NCBI GenBank assembly: GCA_044360435.1
Contig: JBIKKI010000076.1
Location: 1 to 10,357, forward strand
From: REEB481 sp044360435
GTDB lineage: Bacteria; Bacteroidota; Bacteroidia; NS11-12g; UBA955
Direction: 5' to 3'
Length of the DNA stretch: 10,357 bases
Each line of letters starts with the position of its first letter. Within the stretch, counting starts at the first letter, position 1. Positions 6,151 to 10,357 of this stretch are shown here, piece by piece. The notes under the pieces were generated by a model that worked only from the letters and a program-made list of their open reading frames with translations, made no database searches and was not told where the DNA came from. The position numbers and the translations under genes are program-made.

Positions 6151-6320
6151 AGGACCGGCCTTAAAGGATGAGCGGTGTTAAACGCAGTAAACAACCGTTA
6201 AATGCCAAGGAAGCTCCGAACCTGTGAGGAGATCGCCGACAGCATTCGGTTGGTTACAAGTGTGCACCGTATCATCCTTTTCAGCCTTGATTTTTTGCTT
6301 ACTTTTTCATCAAGGAAAAA
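6151..6320 (+). ncRNA. Structured RNA-like element, copy B (unassigned family)
   Basis: Same architecture and orientation as 2852-3026. It begins with the identical AGGACCGGCC (6151-6160). P1 consists of AAAGGATGA (6163-6171) with TCATCCTTT (6272-6280), then CGGTG (6173-6177) with CACCG (6265-6269). P2 is GTAAACAACCG (6187-6197) with CGGTTGGTTAC (6247-6257), 10 of 11 paired. The 3-nt bulge, P3 (6201-6204 with 6243-6246) and P4 (CTCC 6214-6217 with GGAG 6228-6231) are all retained. The core at 6200-6248 matches copy A in 43 of 49 positions, and the tail 6281-6320 is identical over 40 nt. The CCTTGAT/ATCAAGG stem (6285-6291, 6309-6315) is kept, but the competing 11-bp hairpin is weakened because the 3' arm reads GAAAAAAAGG. 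No plus-strand gene follows, which argues against a cis-acting leader. Function unknown. Confidence 0.65.
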
Positions 6321-6429
6321 AAGGTACTTTTAGGTTGATTTTGTGATTTGCATGAACGCCTGATACGGTAATGAGCCATTAGTTCCCATAGGAGTTGCGT
6401 AAAATTCTTGTTGCTGCAATGGGGCGTCG

Positions 6430-6565
6430 TTTCTGGAATGGTGGGCTTCCCCGGGACTCACTACGTTCCCCCGGGACAAGCAAGCGCCTCAGCCACCAGG
6501 CTTCCCCTGGGACTCCCTAAGGTCGCTCTGGAGTTGCAGCCCGATGACAGGCACTCCATGACAAA
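6430..6565. repeat. GC-rich repeat and palindrome debris
   Basis: CCCCGGGAC occurs at 6449-6457 and 6469-6477, each with a palindromic core. CCAGG (6496-6500) pairs with CCTGG (6506-6510) around a 5-nt loop, and CATGACAAA near 6558 echoes the flank of the other repeat clusters. With 6321-6429, where I see nothing distinctive, this completes the gene-free stretch up to the Kazal gene stop at 6576. Confidence 0.4.
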
Positions 6566-6575
6566 AGCTGCAGAT

Positions 6576-6872
6576 TCATTCCTTCTTCTTCACAACACCA
6601 CATTCCCCACCTCGCCACCAGCGCACTCCCGAGGCTTCGGCCTGGCATGCATTGCCGTACGTCACGCTGTCGCAGCCGCAAACGGGCAGGTAGATGAGGG
6701 TGCAAACGGCCTGTGGGTTGATTTTGCTGCTGTCGATGCAGTTGTTTTTCTGTGGAAGTGGATTCGTGTTGTCTGAAGGGTTTTGTGCTGTCTGAGGTGG
6801 CGTGTGCAGTTTTTTGCTGCTTCCGCAGGAAGCCAACACGAGGATGGCCGCAATGAACCACGCCGTTCTCAT
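6576..6872 (-). CDS. Kazal-domain lipoprotein (putative serine peptidase inhibitor)
   Basis: This 98-residue protein carries a lipoprotein signal peptide: MRTAWFIAAILV, then the lipobox LASC with Cys16 as the acylation site and GSSK following. A Ser/Pro/Asn/Gln-rich linker (about 17-43) leads to a single Kazal-like domain (45-91). Its six cysteines are at 45, 57, 65, 67, 76 and 91, around the diagnostic PVCGCDSVTYGNAC and GVRWWRGGEC. Kazal domains usually inhibit serine endopeptidases by presenting a loop near the second cysteine, and bacterial versions are often surface lipoproteins. Here it would sit on a membrane facing the periplasm or cell surface. The ATG overlaps the stop of scoB (ATGA), indicating translational coupling, and the S46 serine peptidase is one gene further upstream in the same direction. 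Whether it actually inhibits any peptidase is inference. Confidence 0.85.
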   Translation of the reverse strand: MRTAWFIAAILVLASCGSSKKLHTPPQTAQNPSDNTNPLPQKNNCIDSSKINPQAVCTLIYLPVCGCDSVTYGNACQAEASGVRWWRGGECGVVKKKE

Positions 6873-7522
6873 GCCTCGATGACGGGGATGTCGCCCTCCA
6901 CCACCAGCCTGCCGGCGGTTTTCGCGCGGATTTCGTCAATCGTTACGCCGGGCGCGATTTCTTTCAGCTCGAAGCCGCGTTCGGTGATGTCGAAGAAACC
7001 CAGTTCGGTCACCACCTTGCGCACACAGCCCAAACCCGTGATGGGCAAGGTGCATGCGGGCAGCAGCTTGCTCTGTCCGTCTTTGCTGGTATGCATCATG
7101 GCCACGATGATGTTGCGCGCGGAGGCCACAAGATCCATGGCGCCGCCCATACCTTTCACCATCTTGCCTGGAACCTTCCAGTTGGCAATGTCGCCGGTAT
7201 CGCTCACTTCCATGGCGCCTAAAACCGTAAGGTCCACCTTGCCGGCCCGGATCATGCCGAAGGAAGTCGCCGAATCAAAAAATGCCGCACCGGTAGCGGT
7301 GGTGATGGTTTGCTTGCCGGCATTGATCAGGTCGGGGTCTTCTTCGCCTTCAAAAGGGAAAGGCCCCATGCCCAACAAGCCGTTTTCGCTCTGCAAAACC
7401 ACTTCCACACCCTCGGGGATATAATTGGCCACCAGCGTGGGAATGCCAATGCCGAGGTTCACGTAGTAACCGTCTTTCAACTCGCGCGCGATGCGCTTCG
7501 CAATACCAAATTTATCTAACAT
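6869..7522 (-). CDS. scoB: 3-oxoacid CoA-transferase subunit B
   Basis: This 217-residue protein has the normal length for the beta subunit of class I CoA-transferases (SCOT/AtoA type), which move CoA between succinyl-CoA and acetoacetate or similar acids in the cytoplasm. The N-terminus LKDGYYVNLGIGIPTLVANY is diagnostic. The catalytic glutamate is Glu46 in the SENGLLGMGP motif. Further family blocks are DLTVLGAMEVSDTGDIANW, KGMGGAMDLV and the C-terminal ITERGFELKEIAPGVTIDEI. The enzyme needs an alpha subunit, but no scoA is present next to it: upstream is the S46 peptidase (21-nt gap) and downstream the Kazal lipoprotein. The partner must be encoded elsewhere, presumably outside the window. 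An AtoA-type role in ketone body or butyrate use is equally possible from sequence alone. Confidence 0.92.
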   Translation of the reverse strand: MLDKFGIAKRIARELKDGYYVNLGIGIPTLVANYIPEGVEVVLQSENGLLGMGPFPFEGEEDPDLINAGKQTITTATGAAFFDSATSFGMIRAGKVDLTVLGAMEVSDTGDIANWKVPGKMVKGMGGAMDLVASARNIIVAMMHTSKDGQSKLLPACTLPITGLGCVRKVVTELGFFDITERGFELKEIAPGVTIDEIRAKTAGRLVVEGDIPVIEA

Positions 7523-7543
7523 GCTTGCTGCAAATTTCTGTGT

Positions 7544-9664
7544 TCAGAGGTTTACGCCCAACTCGGAAATCACGTGGTCGGCGTTGCTCACGTATTTCAT
7601 CACGTACAGCACATAGCGGATGTCCACGCCGATGCTGCGGCTGTATTCGGGGTTCCAGGCGAAATCGTTCAGCGTGGCAGTCCAGGCGCGGTCGAAATTC
7701 ACACCGATGAGCCTGCCGTCGGCGTCCAGTACCGGACTTCCGCTGTTGCCTCCGGTGGTGTCCAGGTTGTAGAGGAAGGCCACCACCACTTTGCCGGTTT
7801 TCGGGTCCTTGAACATAGGCGGAACGTCTTTTACACGGAGCTTGTCGGCCTGTTCACGGCTGAGCGCGTAATCGGGGACGGTATTGGCTTTTTCATACAC
7901 ACCGTCGAGGGTGGTATAGGGCGCGTTGTATTCGCCGTCGTTTGGGCTGTAGCCCTTGATGTTGCCGTAGGTGAGGCGCAGGGTGGCGTTGGCGTCGGGC
8001 GTGAAGCCTTCCTGACGGTCGAATGCCTTCAGTTCGATGTATTTCGGCAGCAAGGAACGCAGCAGGTTGTCGCGTTTGGCTTCGTCTGTTTCTACCTGGA
8101 TGAGCAGCGGCAGGAGGGAAGCAGCCAGCTCGGTAAGTCCGTCTTTATAGGCCAGGAATTTCGCGGGATTGCTGCGCAAAAGGCCCATCATGGCTGCGGT
8201 ATCCGACAGCTTGGTTTTCTTTTTCCATGCAGCAAACCAAGCGTCCACATCGCCCATGCGGTCAAATTCCAAAGGACGCAGGTTTGAAGGAAGTGCCGCG
8301 CAGCGCTTCAACAGCTCCAGCAAACATAGTTCTTCGAACTCCGGGTCTTCGATGCGGTAGGCTTTGGCCGCTTCTTCCAGCAGTGATTTCTGGATTTCTG
8401 CCAGTTTGGATTTGTTGGCGGCATATTCCTGTTTGCCTCTGGCCAGCATCACCGCCAGGTAGTATTGCGGAACATCGTTCACCAAACGCTGCAGCAGGAA
8501 GTTGCGGGGAAATTCACCGATGCGTGCCTGATAGGTTTCGCGGATTTCCGGGAACAGCTTGTCGTATTTCATCCATTCCGGCGCGGTTTGGGTGAGGGCT
8601 TCCAGGCGGGCGTCGCCAAGCTGTTTGTCTTGGAGTACATTGGTGCGGCGCAAACCCTGAATCTTTCCGCGGAAGTTCTTCTCGGTATTGCTCAGGCCCT
8701 GGATGTCGTCGTAAAAGTTGGCGTAGCGGGCTTTGTTGTTTTCGCCCAGCTGCTTCATGAGTTTGATTTGCCAGCCGAACCAGTCGCTCACGGCGGGTAA
8801 CTGACATTCCTGCTGGTAGCGCAGGAACTCGTATGGCTGATGGCGGAAGGTACGCCCCGGATAGCCCATGATGAATACGAAATCGCCTTCGCGGGTTCCG
8901 TTTGGGTTAATCTGCAGGTGTTTGGCGGGCTTGAAGGGAACGTTGTTTGGGCTGTAGGGCGCGGGTTTTCCGTCCGGGCCCACGTAGGCGCGCACGATGC
9001 TGAAGTCGGCGTTGTGGCGTGGCCATACCCAGTTGTCGGTTTCGTCGCCGAACTGTCCGATGTTCACCGGTGGCACATACACCAAACGGGTGTCCTGCAG
9101 GGTCATGTAGCGGAAGAGGGTATAGCTGCGGCCCGTGAACATCTCGGAGATTTCGATGCTCAGCTCGGGATTGTTTTTCTTGTCGGCTTCCACAATGCGT
9201 TTGATGTTGTTGCCGATGGTTTGGCTGCGCAGCGCGGGATCCATGTCGGCGTTGACGCCTTCCAGCACTTGTTCGCTCACATCCTGATAGCTCATGGTGA
9301 TGCGGCATGGGATGTTCACGGCAATTTCCTCGGTGCGGTTTTTCGCGGTAAATCCCTGTTCGATGTAGTTGATGTTCACGCGACTCACGGCGCCTTCCAC
9401 GCAGTGGTGGTTGGTAATCACCAGGCCTTCCTCAGAAACAAAAGATCCGGTGCAGCCGCCCAGGCGCACCAGTGCGTTGGTGAGGCTTACGCCGTTGGGG
9501 TTGAAGATGGCTTCCTTGGGAATGCGCAGTCCGGCTTTGGCCAGGTCAACCCCTTGCAGGGCGCTGAGCGGGAACATGCCCTCATCGGTTTTAAAGGAAA
9601 GGGTAATCGCGCCACAGGCAGCCAATGCTGCGCCGGTGAGCAGGGTACGAAATGCTTGCCGCAT
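7544..9664 (-). CDS. S46 family dipeptidyl-peptidase, DPP11-like
   Basis: This 706-residue protein is near the usual ~700-720 of S46 dipeptidyl-peptidases, the clan PA exopeptidases that take dipeptides from N-termini in the periplasm of Bacteroidota and other bacteria. The signal sequence occupies about 1-24; LAAC at 14-17 could be a lipobox with Cys17 acylated. The catalytic triad is visible: His87 in VITNHHC, Asp220 in WPRHNADFSIVR, Ser641 in TGGNSGSPVLD. A helical domain lies between the two halves of the chymotrypsin-like fold (roughly 290-560). Arg659 in GVNFDRAW is 18 residues after Ser641, the same spacing as Ser655 and Arg673 of Porphyromonas gingivalis DPP11, where Arg binds acidic P1 side chains; DPP7 has Gly there. 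This predicts Asp/Glu preference. Upstream is a transporter on the same strand, but a -7-like element before its ATG suggests its own promoter. Confidence 0.93.
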   Translation of the reverse strand: MRQAFRTLLTGAALAACGAITLSFKTDEGMFPLSALQGVDLAKAGLRIPKEAIFNPNGVSLTNALVRLGGCTGSFVSEEGLVITNHHCVEGAVSRVNINYIEQGFTAKNRTEEIAVNIPCRITMSYQDVSEQVLEGVNADMDPALRSQTIGNNIKRIVEADKKNNPELSIEISEMFTGRSYTLFRYMTLQDTRLVYVPPVNIGQFGDETDNWVWPRHNADFSIVRAYVGPDGKPAPYSPNNVPFKPAKHLQINPNGTREGDFVFIMGYPGRTFRHQPYEFLRYQQECQLPAVSDWFGWQIKLMKQLGENNKARYANFYDDIQGLSNTEKNFRGKIQGLRRTNVLQDKQLGDARLEALTQTAPEWMKYDKLFPEIRETYQARIGEFPRNFLLQRLVNDVPQYYLAVMLARGKQEYAANKSKLAEIQKSLLEEAAKAYRIEDPEFEELCLLELLKRCAALPSNLRPLEFDRMGDVDAWFAAWKKKTKLSDTAAMMGLLRSNPAKFLAYKDGLTELAASLLPLLIQVETDEAKRDNLLRSLLPKYIELKAFDRQEGFTPDANATLRLTYGNIKGYSPNDGEYNAPYTTLDGVYEKANTVPDYALSREQADKLRVKDVPPMFKDPKTGKVVVAFLYNLDTTGGNSGSPVLDADGRLIGVNFDRAWTATLNDFAWNPEYSRSIGVDIRYVLYVMKYVSNADHVISELGVNL

Positions 9665-9668
9665 GGGG

Positions 9669-9676
9669 CGAATTTA
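9669..9676 (-). promoter_or_regulatory. Probable -7 promoter element of the S46 peptidase gene
   Basis: Read on the minus strand this is TAAATTCG, one mismatch from TAnnTTTG, followed by CCCC and the ATG at 9664. The spacing and C-run are the same as at crcB (CCCT) and the small membrane protein (CCCC), which supports it despite the mismatch. Confidence 0.4.
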
Positions 9677-9711
9677 GTTTTGAAACAGGAAACTCTTCCG
9701 CCGCAATGGCG

Positions 9712-10357
9712 TCAATCTTCTTTTTCGTATTCGCGTTTCAGGGCCAGATAGCCGAAGGCGAGCAGTCCGCCGGTGATGATGGGCGCCAGGATGAAGGTGT
9801 AGATGATGGCGGGAATCAGGTCTTCTCCGGCCCCTGAACGAAACTTGGGCAGCGCCTGTTCCGCCACCAGATACCATCCGGCAAGCAGTCCCAGCGCAAT
9901 CCAGAGGATGCCGGCATACGCGCGTACATGGTTCATCAGCGGATTGCTGCGCTTACCGCTTCCCGCTTCGCGGATGTACAGCAGCCCGATGAGCAGGCTC
10001 ACGCCCGCCACGATGATGGGATACCACAGGCCTTCCAGGTATGGTTCTTTGAAGGGCAATGCACCTGCTTGTTGCTGTGCCAGTTGGTTGGCGCTGATGG
10101 CTTTGCTGCTCAGGAAAGTCGCTATGGCCGGCAGCAATCCCCCGAAGATGCCGTTGCCGATGTGGTAGGGCACCGACATAGAGGTGTAGCGTATGTGCAC
10201 CGGAAAGAGTTCCACCAGGAAGGCGGCAATAGGGCCGTACACCATGGTAACCAGAAACACCTGCAGAAATACCAGCAAACTGAGTTTCCATTTCAGGCTG
10301 CTGCCGGGTTTCAGGTTGGTGTTGTTTGGGGTTGAATTCTTGTTTTTTTGGGTGAAG
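9712..10357 (-). CDS. MFS transporter, metabolite:H+ symporter type (C-terminal part)
   Basis: The frame is open from the right edge of the window to TGA at 9712-9714, giving 214 C-terminal residues; the start lies outside. A TTG near 10278 is an internal Leu codon, not the start. The stretch VYGPIAAFLVELFPVHIRYTSMSVPYHIGNG followed by FGGLLPAIA is characteristic of the metabolite:H+ symporter branch of the major facilitator superfamily (ProP/KgtP/ShiA-like), which drives uptake of organic solutes with protons. The usual last helix (LWYPIIVAGVSLLIGLLYI) is followed by about 85 more residues containing two further hydrophobic segments (ILWIALGLLAGWYLV and IIYTFILAPIITGGLLAFGY), unusual for the family. 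An Asn/Lys/Thr-rich loop lies at the cut end. The substrate cannot be told. The S46 peptidase follows on the same strand after 47 nt. Confidence 0.85.
   Translation of the reverse strand, partial: FTQKNKNSTPNNTNLKPGSSLKWKLSLLVFLQVFLVTMVYGPIAAFLVELFPVHIRYTSMSVPYHIGNGIFGGLLPAIATFLSSKAISANQLAQQQAGALPFKEPYLEGLWYPIIVAGVSLLIGLLYIREAGSGKRSNPLMNHVRAYAGILWIALGLLAGWYLVAEQALPKFRSGAGEDLIPAIIYTFILAPIITGGLLAFGYLALKREYEKED

Noticed and set aside
7574..9751. Long plus-strand frames antisense to the S46 peptidase (7574-8287, 8840-9751)
   Set aside because: They are mirror images of a gene with complete catalytic motifs; they have no domain, no promoter-like element and low-complexity Val/Gly/His/Ala content.
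9953..10291. Second frame overlapping the MFS gene (9953-10291 minus)
   Set aside because: It is a shadow frame. The overlapping frame ending at 9712 carries the diagnostic MFS motif and membrane helices.

Overview
The window looks like a chromosomal segment of a Bacteroidota bacterium, most likely from the Chitinophagales/Sphingobacteriia side of the phylum. Three things point there: a secreted S46 dipeptidyl-peptidase, the secreted protein family that Bacteroidota genomes usually label 'asparagine synthetase B', and three gene starts preceded by the Bacteroidota -7 element TAnnTTTG (one copy degenerate). The species cannot be read from the sequence.

Layout. Positions 1-137 hold the tail of an unidentified plus-strand gene. 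Positions 246-2169 hold two minus-strand genes in visibly AT-richer DNA: a TPR-like hypothetical protein and a solitary Mrr-type restriction endonuclease. Positions 2170-3294 contain no convincing gene. They hold a 42-bp tandem repeat, a cluster of small palindromes, and copy A of a structured, RNA-like element (2852-3026). Positions 3295-5915 form a plus-strand cluster: fluoride channel crcB/fluC, the secreted 'AsnB-like' protein (ATGA overlap), a SpoU/TrmH-family RNA 2'-O-methyltransferase, and a 48-residue membrane protein that the longer ORFs hide. Positions 5916-6575 are again gene-free, with a second palindrome cluster followed by copy B of the structured element (6151-6320). Positions 6576-10357 are a minus-strand series. 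In transcription order these are an MFS symporter (cut by the window end), a DPP11-like S46 peptidase, 3-oxoacid CoA-transferase subunit B, and a Kazal-domain lipoprotein (ATGA overlap with scoB).

The most interesting object is the pair of structured elements. Both copies lie in the same orientation, share a nearly invariant ~49-nt core (43/49 identical) and end in an identical 40-nt tail. The two long stems that enclose the core have almost completely different sequences in the two copies, yet both pair. Such compensatory change is the signature of a conserved folded RNA (or folded single-stranded DNA). I do not recognise the family. Each copy also lies 64-75 nt downstream of a palindrome cluster ending in the same CACCATGACAA, so the arrangement may be a composite dispersed element.

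The coding part combines ordinary housekeeping with protein turnover. The S46 peptidase has Arg at the specificity position, predicting cleavage after Asp/Glu, and a predicted serine-protease-inhibitor lipoprotein lies two genes downstream.
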